A stretch of 64,000 nucleotides of DNA from Bacillus sp. UNC438CL73TsuS30 (GCF_000482325.1 NZ_KI535295.1:731060-795059); one strand, 5' to 3'. Positions 53,380 to 61,969 are shown, counted from the first letter of the stretch. Translations and numbers: made by a program. Notes: generated from the sequence alone by a model not told the origin.

Positions 53380-54714
53380 ATGTTGTCTATTTTAGGGTTT
53401 TTGATGATTTTTACCTTTTTATTTTTGATTTTGACAAAACGTGTATCTCCATTTTTAGGGTTGACCATTATACCGATTATTTATGGTGTAATTGGAGGAT
53501 TTGGATTAGATTTAGGTAAATTGATGATGGATGGAATTCTGAAGGTATCACCTACTGCTATTCTATTATTATTTGCCATCATATATTTTGGAATCATGTT
53601 AGACACTGGATTGTTTGATCCATTAACTTCAAAAATCATACAGTTAGCAAAAGGAGATCCATTAAAAATCATTGTAGGCACGGCTGTCTTAGCGGGAATC
53701 ATTGGATTTGATGGTGATGGATCTACAACGATGATGATTGTTGTAACCGCTTTTCTTCCATTATATAAGAAACTTGGAATTAGCCCAATCATATTGGCTT
53801 CTGTTACCATCATGCAAATTGGGATCACTACACTCGTTCCATGGGGAGGCCCTGCCGGCAGGGTAGCAAGTGTTCTGCATCTCGAACCAAACCAATTATA
53901 TCTTCGAATGTTACCGGGAATGATTGTAAGTTTACTATTTGTTGTCTTAGTTGCTTATTTTATCGGGTTGAAGGAACGTGCAAGAATTAAAAAGACAAAC
54001 AATGGATCCATTCCTATTGCGGAAGCCGGAATTGTCGATGCTGCAATTGAAAATGCTGTAATAGAAAATATCACACCTGAACTTTTAAATATTAAACGTC
54101 CAAAATTAATATGGTTCAACCTGATTCTTTCCAGCTTAGTGATGGTTGCGATTGTTCTAGAATGGCTACCGCCAGGAATCTTGTTTATCATTGGTACAGC
54201 CCTTGCATTACTTGTTAATTATCCGTCTCTAAATGATCAGCGCGAACGGATGGCAGCACATGCTCCTAATGCATTAGCCGTGGTAGCCGTAGTCCTAGCC
54301 GCAGGAATTTTTTCAGGAATCTTTAAAGGAACCCCAATTTCTGAGTCCATGGCCCATACGTTGGTCTCCATCATTCCAGATGGTTTAGGACAATATATGG
54401 CATTAATTACTGCTATAATAAGTGCTCCAGCTCTTTTCCTAATTGGTCCGGACGGTTTTTACTTTGGCATTCTGCCAATCCTGTCTGAAACCGCTTCAAA
54501 TTATGGAATCGATGCTATAAAAATTGGAACCGCTTCATTATTCGGGACCCCATTTGGTATTATGGGCCCGCTCGTAGCGTCTGTTTATCTACTCATTAAC
54601 ATAACAGGGATCAGTTTAGGCGATCTCCACAAGCACGCGGCAAAATGGTCAGTCGGAATTTTTCTTATCTTTATTATTGTGGGAGTGTTCACTGGAATCA
54701 TATCGTTATGGTGA
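53380..54714 (+). CDS. CitMHS-family organic acid transporter
   Basis: 444 residues with about twelve membrane helices. The start LSILGFLMIFTFLFLILTKR and the block FGIMLDTGLFDPLTSKII then GFDGDGSTTMMIVVTAFLPL and LVPWGGPAGRVAS are characteristic of CitM/CitH transporters, which take up citrate with divalent metal. The second half has GPDGFYFGILPIL. The ATG at 53380 follows TTGGGGAGGAAGAAG. In this cluster the real substrate may be another di- or tricarboxylate. Confidence 0.9.
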   Translation: MLSILGFLMIFTFLFLILTKRVSPFLGLTIIPIIYGVIGGFGLDLGKLMMDGILKVSPTAILLLFAIIYFGIMLDTGLFDPLTSKIIQLAKGDPLKIIVGTAVLAGIIGFDGDGSTTMMIVVTAFLPLYKKLGISPIILASVTIMQIGITTLVPWGGPAGRVASVLHLEPNQLYLRMLPGMIVSLLFVVLVAYFIGLKERARIKKTNNGSIPIAEAGIVDAAIENAVIENITPELLNIKRPKLIWFNLILSSLVMVAIVLEWLPPGILFIIGTALALLVNYPSLNDQRERMAAHAPNALAVVAVVLAAGIFSGIFKGTPISESMAHTLVSIIPDGLGQYMALITAIISAPALFLIGPDGFYFGILPILSETASNYGIDAIKIGTASLFGTPFGIMGPLVASVYLLINITGISLGDLHKHAAKWSVGIFLIFIIVGVFTGIISLW

Positions 54715-54745
54715 TGTATCGCGCGTAAGGACAGGGGGATGAAAC

Positions 54746-55294
54746 ATGCTTTATAAATATAAGGGGAAATACCCGGATGTCCATTCAAGTTCATATATCG
54801 CACCCGGGGCACAATTGATCGGAAACATTGAACTAAGTGAAGATACATCTGTATGGTTCAATGCTGTTTTAAGAGGGGACAATGAAAAAATTGCGATAGG
54901 CAAAGGCTCTAATGTTCAGGATGGCGCCATTGTCCATGTAGACCCGGGTTATCCAGTTCATGTTGGGGAGAACGTGACCATTGGGCATAATGTGGTTTTA
55001 CATGGATGTACGGTAAAGGATCGGGCATTAATTGGGATGGGTGCAACCATTTTAAATGGCGCTATTATAGGTGAAGGGGCCCTGGTGGCTGCTGGTGCAC
55101 TTATACCTGAAGGGAAAGTGGTTGAACCAGGTGTTTTGGTGGCCGGAGTACCCGCAAAGGTAATCCGGACCCTTACCCCAGAGCAAATTGAGCAATCAAA
55201 GAAAGGAGCCCTTCATTATGTCCGGAACGGGGAAAATTTCCGGGAAGAAGACTTTGTAGAAATGGATAAGGCTTTAAATAAGAATTCACTTTAA
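54746..55294 (+). CDS. Gamma-carbonic anhydrase-like / PaaY-like hexapeptide protein
   Basis: 182 residues forming a left-handed beta helix of hexapeptide repeats (IAPGAQLIGNIELSEDTSVW, then NAVLRGDNEKIAIG). The three His expected to bind zinc are in IVHVDPG, TIGHNVVLHGC. Homologues act as carbonic anhydrases or, as PaaY, as thioesterases that release CoA from dead-end acyl-CoA. In a CoA-transferase cluster the thioesterase role is attractive but inferred. It follows the transporter gene by 31 bp. Confidence 0.85.
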   Translation: MLYKYKGKYPDVHSSSYIAPGAQLIGNIELSEDTSVWFNAVLRGDNEKIAIGKGSNVQDGAIVHVDPGYPVHVGENVTIGHNVVLHGCTVKDRALIGMGATILNGAIIGEGALVAAGALIPEGKVVEPGVLVAGVPAKVIRTLTPEQIEQSKKGALHYVRNGENFREEDFVEMDKALNKNSL

Positions 55295-55437
55295 AAAGAA
55301 AACCCTGCTTTTTCGGGCTTTAATAACCAACGCGGGAAGGGGAAATATCTTTTGGGTATTCCTCCTTCCTCTAATGTAAAGAATGAGTTTCCTAGTATCT
55401 ACTATTACATATTCCGATGTTCAGTGGAGGAACAGTG

Positions 55438-55740
55438 ATGTATATTAAAAAATTACCCCAAGAACCCATTGTTCAGCTATTTAATGCGATCCTTTCTTTA
55501 CAAACAAAGGAAGAGTGCGCGGCATTTTTTGATGATTTATGTACGATGAATGAAATCAAGGCTTTTGTACAACGGCTTGAAGTTGCGAGATTACTGAAAG
55601 AAGGCCATACCTATATAGATATACAAATAGAAACGAATGCTTCATCATCGACGATTACAAGAGTTAAGAAGCTTTTAGATTATGGGAGTAATGGTTATCA
55701 AACTGTTTTAGAACGCATTGATACTCATGTTAGGTCATAA
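55438..55740 (+). CDS. TrpR-like protein (YerC/YecD family)
   Basis: 100 residues. The TrpR-type HTH pattern is clear: LYTMNEIKAFVQRLEVARL-like segment CTMNEIKAFVQRLEVARLLK then TYIDIQIETNASSSTITRVK and LLDYGSNGYQ. This matches Bacillus YerC, whose role is not well defined. The ATG at 55438 has GTGGAGGAACAGTG upstream. It is 144 bp after the PaaY-like gene, and the tRNA-Sec fragment follows it directly. Confidence 0.87.
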   Translation: MYIKKLPQEPIVQLFNAILSLQTKEECAAFFDDLCTMNEIKAFVQRLEVARLLKEGHTYIDIQIETNASSSTITRVKKLLDYGSNGYQTVLERIDTHVRS

Positions 55741-55741
55741 A

Positions 55742-55763
55742 AAAGCCTTCATAATAAGGCTTT
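55742..55763 (+). terminator. Hairpin after the TrpR-like gene
   Basis: AAAGCCTT pairs with AAGGCTTT around a 6-nt loop. It abuts the tRNA-Sec fragment. Confidence 0.65.
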
Positions 55764-55822
55764 AAGACCGTTTGAGACCTGCGTGCCAGGTCTGGTGGTT
55801 CGATTTCCACGCAGGCCCGCCA
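55764..55822 (+). repeat. 3' fragment of the selenocysteine tRNA gene (possible att site)
   Basis: From ACCG of the anticodon stem to the terminal CCA, this segment repeats selC positions 16831-16887 with 52 of 57 positions the same: two changes after ACCG, one deleted G in the T stem, one C to T, and one T to G in the acceptor strand. The 5' half (acceptor, D arm, anticodon) is missing. It has the same orientation as selC and lies 38.9 kb from it. Confidence 0.85.
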
Positions 55823-55925
55823 AAAGATGTATGATTTATGGAAGTTGCTAGAATTATTGGCAGCTTTTTTGTTTTGAATCATATGGGGATTTCTCTTTAA
55901 TTTAAAACCAAGAGGAGATTGTAAG

Positions 55926-57134
55926 ATGGATGCAAATACAGCCGTGGAAACACAAGAGCCTAGTAAATTGTGGAATGCGAATTTTATCATTTTATTGGGG
56001 ATTAATGTGCTAAGTTATATGGCTTTTAATCTTGTAAGTCCTCTTTTGGCAGAATATGCAATGAATTTAGGAGCATCAGTTAGTATGGCGGGGGTAATAG
56101 TTGGATTATTTGCGATCACAGCCCTTTTTATTGGTCCGTTTGGCGGAATACTAACAGACAAAACCAACAAAAAATATGTTATGATCATCGCTACTTTCAT
56201 TAATGGCGTTGCAACATTGGGTTACAGCTTTGCACCAAATATGGGGGTCATGATTTTTTTTCGCATGTTACACGGAGCCAGTTTCAGTATTACCAGTGCT
56301 TCCAATCTTGCATGGATTGCCGATTTTATTCCTGTAAAAAAGATGGGTGAGGGCATGGGGTATTTTGGCATTGGTCAAATTATAGCAACAGCCTTTGGTC
56401 CAGCAATAGGGATAATGGTATCAAGTCGATTTGGAATTTCTAAAACCTTCATGTTTGCAGCAATATTACTAATAATCGCGGCAATCTGCATGAATTTTGT
56501 TTCGAATAAAAATCAGATATCCTCAGAACATTTGACAGTTAAAAAGAACAGAATTCGTTTAAAAGATCTAATTGCCTTCGAAATATTACCTCTTTCTTTA
56601 ATCGGAGGCTTGTTTTCGATGGGAAATGGACTTGTAAGTTCATTTTTGGTTTTACTTGGGGAACAGCGTAAGATCAGCGGGGTTGGAATCTATTTTACTG
56701 TGAATGCATTACTACTTCTTTTTACAAGACCGATATCCGGAAAGCTATATGATAAAAAGGGATCTTCTATCATTTTGTATCCTGCGTTATTATTCAGCTG
56801 TATGGAATCACTGTTATTAGGTCATGCAAATGCACTCTGGATGATCATTTTGGCTGCAGTTGTTAAAGCATTTGGGCAAGGTATCGCGCAGCCTGCATTA
56901 CAAGCAGAGTCTCTTCGCAAATTGGGTAGTAATAGAAAAGGGCTGGCTTCAAGTACATTTTATATCGGGGCAAATATGGGGCAGGGATTTGGACCATTAC
57001 TTGGAGGAAGTATTTCTTCTGCATTCGGATATAATGGGATGTTTAACTTTAGCGCAATGTTAATGTTATGTGGAATATTGGGTTACGCCATCTATAATAA
57101 AAGAACTGATTTACAGTTTACTAGATGCAAATAA
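55926..57134 (+). CDS. MFS transporter
   Basis: 402 residues with twelve membrane helices. The loop 2-3 signature is seen in FGGILTDKTNKKYVMI, with further MFS blocks RMLHGASFSITSASNLAW and RPISGKLYDKKG between helices 8 and 9. It is a single-component secondary transporter, probably an exporter of the drug:H+ type, but substrate is not visible. The ATG follows AAGAGGAGATTGTAAG. A 200-bp gap separates it from the first amidohydrolase gene. Confidence 0.87.
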   Translation: MDANTAVETQEPSKLWNANFIILLGINVLSYMAFNLVSPLLAEYAMNLGASVSMAGVIVGLFAITALFIGPFGGILTDKTNKKYVMIIATFINGVATLGYSFAPNMGVMIFFRMLHGASFSITSASNLAWIADFIPVKKMGEGMGYFGIGQIIATAFGPAIGIMVSSRFGISKTFMFAAILLIIAAICMNFVSNKNQISSEHLTVKKNRIRLKDLIAFEILPLSLIGGLFSMGNGLVSSFLVLLGEQRKISGVGIYFTVNALLLLFTRPISGKLYDKKGSSIILYPALLFSCMESLLLGHANALWMIILAAVVKAFGQGIAQPALQAESLRKLGSNRKGLASSTFYIGANMGQGFGPLLGGSISSAFGYNGMFNFSAMLMLCGILGYAIYNKRTDLQFTRCK

Positions 57135-57335
57135 TTTCTATGCAGGCGTTATTGAATCAGGCAACAATTCTATCTTTACAATGATTTCTGACTTCTTATT
57201 AAATCCAATTGCGGGCACACTAATTGTAGCTAATACATATGTGCAGGTGGTTCACCGGTTTTTTTCGCACCAGTTACTGAATAGATTAGTCGCAAGTTAT
57301 CCGTTGATAGGGTATCGATTCTGGGAGGTATTTAA

Positions 57336-58523
57336 ATGAGAAAACAATTAATCGAAATGTTAGAGGCTCGTAAGGATGAAATGATTCAAATTCGTCGATA
57401 TTTACATGAAAACCCTGAGTTGTCTTTTAAAGAAGAAAAAACGGCTCAATATATTGCTGATTATTACAATGGGAAAGATGTTGAGGTACAAAGAAATGTG
57501 GGAAATGGATATGGGATCATCGTGACGATTAGAGGTGGAAAGCCTGGAAAAACAATTGCGCTTCGTGCCGATTTTGATGCCCTTCCCATTTTGGAAGAAA
57601 CAAAGCTTCCCTTTAAATCAAAGAATGAAGGGGTTATGCATGCCTGTGGTCATGATGGGCATACGGCCTATTTGATGATTCTAGCGGATTGCCTGATTCA
57701 ATTAAAAGATCAAATACCTGGTATAATTAAAGTCATCCATCAGCATGCAGAGGAAGTACCTCCTGGTGGAGCAAAAAGTATCGTAGACTCTGGGCTGCTT
57801 GATGATGTAGACAATATTTTTGGGATTCATTTACTTCCCATAGCCCCAGCGGGTCATGTCGGCTATCATAGTGGTTTTTCATTTGCAGGAAGATCTTATT
57901 TTAAACTTGGGATTCAAGGGGTCGGTGGACATGGCTCTTCCCCGCATCGGGCGAACGATGCGATTGTCGCCGGGGCATATTTTGTTACAGCCGTACAAAC
58001 AATTATAAGCCGTCGGTTAAATCCGTTTGACGCTGGTGTAATCACGATTGGTTCCTTTGATGGAAAGGGCACTTTCAATGTCATTAAAGACCATGTGGAA
58101 CTTGAGGGTGATATCCGCTACATGACGATGGAAACAAAGGGGATTATTGAAAAAGAGGTTCGCCGTATTGTTAGTGGAATTGAAGCGGAATTTGGTGTCC
58201 AATGTGAGTTAACCTACACTTCCGATTATCCGCCGCTTTATAATGATCCTGAGGTAACAGCAGCGGTAAAAGAAAGCCTGGAAAGTGCAAATGACCCGGA
58301 TATAAAGGAAGTAGAAGAATTTCCAATGATGTCACCATCTGATGACTTTGCTTATTATTTAGAAAAAATCCCTGGATGTTATTTTTATATTGGCTGTACC
58401 CCAAAAGGAGTGGAAAAACCTTTTTTCAATCATCATCCAAAATTTGATATTGATGAGGATTCATTAATTATAGCTGCAAAATCAGTAGGTTATGTTGTTT
58501 GTGGATACTATGGGTTAGAGTAA
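57336..58523 (+). CDS. M20-family amidohydrolase (N-acyl-amino acid / hippurate hydrolase type)
   Basis: 395 residues. Metal ligands of the M20D group are visible: MHACGHDGHTAYL (about residues 104-116), HQHAEEVPPGGA with the catalytic Glu pair, and HLLPIAPAGHV. A dimerisation domain follows (about 185-300) with GVGGHGSSPHR, and the C-terminal FFNHHPKFDID carries the last His. It would release a carboxylate from an N-acylated amino acid. The ATG follows TGGGAGGTATTTAA. A related gene lies 1.1 kb downstream. Confidence 0.88.
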   Translation: MRKQLIEMLEARKDEMIQIRRYLHENPELSFKEEKTAQYIADYYNGKDVEVQRNVGNGYGIIVTIRGGKPGKTIALRADFDALPILEETKLPFKSKNEGVMHACGHDGHTAYLMILADCLIQLKDQIPGIIKVIHQHAEEVPPGGAKSIVDSGLLDDVDNIFGIHLLPIAPAGHVGYHSGFSFAGRSYFKLGIQGVGGHGSSPHRANDAIVAGAYFVTAVQTIISRRLNPFDAGVITIGSFDGKGTFNVIKDHVELEGDIRYMTMETKGIIEKEVRRIVSGIEAEFGVQCELTYTSDYPPLYNDPEVTAAVKESLESANDPDIKEVEEFPMMSPSDDFAYYLEKIPGCYFYIGCTPKGVEKPFFNHHPKFDIDEDSLIIAAKSVGYVVCGYYGLE

Positions 58524-58605
58524 CATGACATATTTAATGTCGTGTAGCCTGTTTTTAAAAAGTTACTAAGAAATTATTTGAGAAAAATCCTATAATAATA
58601 TAAAA

Positions 58606-58630
58606 TCCAATTATATACAATATAATTGGA
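58606..58630. promoter_or_regulatory. Palindrome over the leader of the second GntR gene
   Basis: TCCAATTATAT-ACA-ATATAATTGGA: perfect 11-bp arms around 3 bp. Its right arm includes GGA of the ribosome site TTGGAG. A probable autoregulatory operator. Confidence 0.7.
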
Positions 58631-58640
58631 GACTCTAAAA

Positions 58641-59285
58641 ATGGAATATTTATCGCTAAAAGACCATGTGTATAACTATATCGTTGAGCAAATTAACAGT
58701 GGAAAATTGCTTCCCGGTAAAAAGGTAAATGAAAATCATATTTGCGAAATGCTGAAAGTCAGCAGGACACCGGTAAGAGAGGCCCTTATACAGCTTTCAT
58801 CAGAGGGGTTGCTTGACAATGTTCCTAGAAAAGGGTTCGTCATAAAAAGCCTTACAAAACAAGAGGCGGAAGAAACATATTTCATCATCGGTGCGTTGGA
58901 TGGTCTGGCTGCTTCACTGGCGGCACCGCTTTTAACGGAGAAGGACATAAAAGAGATGGAATTTTATATCCAAAGTATTGATCTTGCCATTAATACAGAG
59001 AATTACCGGATGTATGATAAGATGCAGCAAGCTTTTCATGGTGTCTATTTAAAGATTTGCCCCAACAAGAGCCTAGTAGAACTTCTGCTGCAATTAGAAA
59101 AGAAATTTTTAATAAATTTAGGTGAAATCGGCCCAAAGGATCGGCTCAAGGAAATACTATCGCAAATAAATGATGAGCATAGGACGATGATGGAACTTTT
59201 TAAAAGCAAGGATTCTGCTGGATTAGCTGGGTTTATGAAAGACGTCCATTGGAATATTCATAAGGTGGATAACTTACCATTATAG
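58641..59285 (+). CDS. GntR-family regulator (FCD subgroup)
   Basis: 214 residues. The winged HTH reads LKDHVYNYIVEQINSGKLLP then NHICEMLKVSRTPVREALIQ and LSSEGLLDNVPRKGFVI. The FCD-type ligand domain follows (about 80-205). The ATG at 58641 has TTGGAGACTCTAAAA before it. It lies between two M20 amidohydrolase genes in the same orientation and is the likely regulator of one or both. Confidence 0.88.
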   Translation: MEYLSLKDHVYNYIVEQINSGKLLPGKKVNENHICEMLKVSRTPVREALIQLSSEGLLDNVPRKGFVIKSLTKQEAEETYFIIGALDGLAASLAAPLLTEKDIKEMEFYIQSIDLAINTENYRMYDKMQQAFHGVYLKICPNKSLVELLLQLEKKFLINLGEIGPKDRLKEILSQINDEHRTMMELFKSKDSAGLAGFMKDVHWNIHKVDNLPL

Positions 59286-59307
59286 AGTATTAAACAATAG
59301 TTAAAAG

Positions 59308-59345
59308 AACGATTTTGTTCAACAGAGACAAAATCGTTTTTTTAT
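59308..59345 (+). terminator. Terminator after the second GntR gene
   Basis: AACGATTTTGT pairs with ACAAAATCGTT around a 9-nt loop, followed by seven T. Confidence 0.92.
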
Positions 59346-59362
59346 TGACTGTTAAATATAAA

Positions 59363-59382
59363 GTATATAATATAATATATAC
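59363..59382. promoter_or_regulatory. AT-rich dyad upstream of the second M20 gene
   Basis: GTATATA and TATATAC, 6 bp apart. It resembles the palindrome in front of the GntR gene in composition only, so assignment as a second operator is weak. Confidence 0.3.
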
Positions 59383-59520
59383 ATACAATAAAATATTCAA
59401 TGAAAAAGACTGAATATTTGTGATTATATTTTAGCCTTTTTTAGTAATCCTTAGTTTGTACTTGAATAATGTAAAGTCTTATTTAAGGAACGACCATGGG
59501 TTGCTAGACTTTTGCAAAAG

Positions 59521-59534
59521 TGAAAGCGTTTTAA
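59521..59534. promoter_or_regulatory. CcpA (cre)-like site upstream of the second M20 gene
   Basis: TGAAAGCGTTTTAA fits TGWAANCGNTNWCA at 13 of 14 positions. It lies 46 bp before the start, a position that suits repression. Confidence 0.6.
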
Positions 59535-59579
59535 GATAAATTGCAAAAGATCATCATAAATCTAAGGGGAGAATGGAAT

Positions 59580-60695
59580 ATGGAAAAGAAAAATCTAGAC
59601 TTGGCAATTCAACTTCGTCATGAACTTCATGCTCATCCGGAATTATCAAACCATGAAGTATGGACAAAGCAGCATTTAATTGATTTCCTCAAAGAAAACA
59701 CGAAGCTTGAAATTGTAGATAGAGGCCGTTGGTTTTATGCCATCTATCATTCTAACGTAGGTAAAAGAAATGTAGCATTCCGCGCGGATTTTGATGCACT
59801 TCCAATCGAGGAAACAATTGAGCTTCCATATGGTTCTAAGTTTCCAGGGGTTTCACATAAGTGTGGTCATGACGGTCACTCTGCAACTTTGGCGGGTTTT
59901 GCCCTTGAAATTGATCAATTAGGTTCCGACAATAATATCTATTTCCTATTTCAGCATGCAGAAGAAATAGGTGACGGTGCTGCCGAGTGTGCTGTTTTCA
60001 TAAAGGAAAAGAACATTGATGAAATTTTTGCTTGGCATAATATGAGTGGCTTTAAACATAACACCGTTTTCGTTATTGATGGGACTGCACACTGTGCATC
60101 TAAAGGTATGACGATCCAAATGGAGGGTGTTCCATCTCATGCCAGTGAACCGGAAAAGGGAATCAATCCAGCATTCGCGATTGCAAAGGTAATCGATGCC
60201 ATTCCTGGTTTTATTGACCCTGAAAATAATAATGGAATTGTTCTCTGCACGGTTGTTCAAGTAGATATTGGTGCAAAAGCATTTGGTGTCAATGCCAGTA
60301 AAGGAGTACTTAGAATGACTATTCGTGCACTTTACGAGGAAGAGTTGGATAAACTTCAAAAGAATCTTGAAGATGTTGCGAAGGCGGAAGCCGAAAAGTA
60401 TGGACTAAACGTACGTTTTGAATTCCAAGATGAATTCCCGGAAACCTCAAATGATAAGGAAAGTTCTGATAAAGTTCGTCAGGTCTGCAAAAACAAAGGT
60501 ATTCCAATGGAAGAGCTGACTGAAGCGTTCCGTGGTTCTGAAGATTTTGGCCATTATACAAAATTGACAAAAGGTTCTTACTGTTATATTGGAAACGGAG
60601 AGGATTATCCTAACCTGCACAGCTATGAATATAACTTCCGGGATGATCTTATCGAAACCGGTGTAGAAGTATTTAAAGGATTAGCAGATCTGTAA
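59580..60695 (+). CDS. M20-family amidohydrolase, second copy
   Basis: 371 residues, a shorter and diverged relative of the gene at 57336. Metal-site blocks are RADFDALPIEE, SHKCGHDGHSATLAG (Cys instead of the usual Ala-Cys order), FQHAEEIGDGAAEC and AWHNMSGF; the dimerisation domain has GVPSHASEPEKG, and GSEDFGHYTKL lies near the end. It probably removes acyl groups from an N-acylated compound. The ATG at 59580 follows AGGGGAGAATGGAAT. A cre-like site upstream suggests control by carbon supply. Confidence 0.87.
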   Translation: MEKKNLDLAIQLRHELHAHPELSNHEVWTKQHLIDFLKENTKLEIVDRGRWFYAIYHSNVGKRNVAFRADFDALPIEETIELPYGSKFPGVSHKCGHDGHSATLAGFALEIDQLGSDNNIYFLFQHAEEIGDGAAECAVFIKEKNIDEIFAWHNMSGFKHNTVFVIDGTAHCASKGMTIQMEGVPSHASEPEKGINPAFAIAKVIDAIPGFIDPENNNGIVLCTVVQVDIGAKAFGVNASKGVLRMTIRALYEEELDKLQKNLEDVAKAEAEKYGLNVRFEFQDEFPETSNDKESSDKVRQVCKNKGIPMEELTEAFRGSEDFGHYTKLTKGSYCYIGNGEDYPNLHSYEYNFRDDLIETGVEVFKGLADL

Positions 60696-60892
60696 AATCC
60701 TTATTTAATAGAAACTATGTTTTTACTGTTTCATTGTTTGTATGATTTCCAAGCTTATATTATCGAAATAGGAGTGGAATTGTTCAGAGGGCTTTCCGAA
60801 CTATAAAGGACAGTCAGTATTAAATGATCATTTCAAAACATACAATCTTCTTAATTAAGGATTAGATCTTTAGATATTGAGGAGATGGAGAG

Positions 60893-61255
60893 ATGAACTT
60901 CGAGATGCAAAAAGCGATAATGTTGGCGGAAAATATCAATGAATTTATAAAGTTCGTTCAAAAAAATTATGAAAATAAATATCGAAGCCGTGTGGAAAAG
61001 GATAAAATCTATCAAATAAAATTGCTGATTGAGGATTTTAAGTTTCAAATCATTGCAGATGAGCTAATCAGAATCAATCAGTTTTCTTGGGATGAAAAGT
61101 ATACGCTCTATCTGGTTGATGGCTTTAATAAAGGAATCAGCGTTATTGATGAATACGTTAAAAATAATTATCATGAGTTATTTATTTTTACTGCGAGACT
61201 TTATACATTAAAGAATCTCAGTCTGCCATTTAGTAATATAAAGGAGATGAGCTAA
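60893..61255 (+). CDS. Hypothetical protein
   Basis: 120 residues, not recognised. It is mainly helical and charged, with aromatic clusters (IKFVQKNYENKYRSRV, FSWDEKYTLYLVDGF, NNYHELFIFTARLY). There is no membrane segment or signal peptide. The ATG follows GAGGAGATGGAGAG. The terminator hairpin begins inside its last codons. No functional link to its neighbours is visible. Confidence 0.6.
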   Translation: MNFEMQKAIMLAENINEFIKFVQKNYENKYRSRVEKDKIYQIKLLIEDFKFQIIADELIRINQFSWDEKYTLYLVDGFNKGISVIDEYVKNNYHELFIFTARLYTLKNLSLPFSNIKEMS

Positions 61256-61274
61256 ATGCTCATCTCCTTTATTA
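61240..61274 (+). terminator. Terminator overlapping the end of the hypothetical gene
   Basis: AAAGGAGATGAGC pairs perfectly with GCTCATCTCCTTT around TAAAT, which contains the stop codon; a T-rich stretch follows. Confidence 0.85.
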
Positions 61275-61319
61275 TTGACTTTTTACGATTTGTTCTTTAT
61301 TTTAAGGTATAATAAAATT

Positions 61320-61338
61320 TGTAATTAGATTAATTACA
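61320..61338. promoter_or_regulatory. Palindromic operator of the Rrf2 gene
   Basis: TGTAATTA-GAT-TAATTACA, perfect 8-bp arms. It lies 6 bp downstream of TATAAT at 61308-61313, covering the expected transcription start, which suits autorepression. Confidence 0.75.
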
Positions 61339-61369
61339 TGTATAACAAAGATAAGGTAGGTGACTGGGA

Positions 61370-61807
61370 TTGTCTATTAGTAGTCGATTTGCAGTTGGAA
61401 TTCATATATTAACGCTTATTGAAATTAATAAAGAGGGAATCAGTTCATCAGAATTTCTAGCTGGAAGTGTGAATACAAACCCTGTCGTGATAAGAAAAAT
61501 TATGGGGATGCTTAAAAAAGCCGGGTTAATTGAGGTACATCCCGGTATTGCGGGAGCGAAACTAGCCAAGGATTTATCTGATATTACTTTACTTGATGTA
61601 TATAAGGCAGTGAATGTTGTACAAGAGAATGAATTGTTTAGTGTCCACGAAGAACCCAATCCCGCTTGCCCGGTGGGAAGGAATATCCAAGATGCAATTG
61701 GCCCGTTATTAACCTCTGCTCAAGTAGCTATGGAGAAAACTTTGGAAAATGTGACACTTGAAGATGTTGTGAAGGATATTGTTAATAAAGAAAAATTAGA
61801 GGACTAA
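61370..61807 (+). CDS. Rrf2-family regulator (YwnA-like)
   Basis: 145 residues. The winged HTH is SRFAVGIHILTLIEINKEGI then NTNPVVIRKIMGMLKKAGLI and the wing HPGIAGAKLAKDLSDITLLD. Only one cysteine is present, Cys100 in NPACPVG, so the three-cysteine iron-sulfur site of IscR/NsrR is absent; YwnA-type members act as redox or ligand sensors. The TTG start follows GGTAGGTGACTGGGA. It is upstream of yhgE in the same direction, separated by a terminator. Confidence 0.88.
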   Translation: MSISSRFAVGIHILTLIEINKEGISSSEFLAGSVNTNPVVIRKIMGMLKKAGLIEVHPGIAGAKLAKDLSDITLLDVYKAVNVVQENELFSVHEEPNPACPVGRNIQDAIGPLLTSAQVAMEKTLENVTLEDVVKDIVNKEKLED

Positions 61808-61837
61808 GCAGATAATTTATGAATCTGCTTTTTTTAT
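61807..61837 (+). terminator. Terminator after the Rrf2 gene
   Basis: AGCAGAT pairs with ATCTGCT around a 9-nt loop, followed by seven T. Confidence 0.9.
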
Positions 61838-61969
61838 TTACACGATGAAAAAATCGCTTAATCTATCCTCCATTAATAATCATTTTATTGTCAAATAAAA
61901 TATTAAGTCATAAAATTAGCCCATTTTCAAAAGATAATTGTTAGGATGCTACGACATGAGGTGTTTTGA

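Noticed and set aside
57070..57339. 89-codon frame overlapping the MFS gene end and the first M20 start
   Set aside because: The first 65 bp are inside the MFS gene in another frame and no ribosome site is present. The hydrophobic part at 57135-57335 could be a gene remnant but cannot be named.
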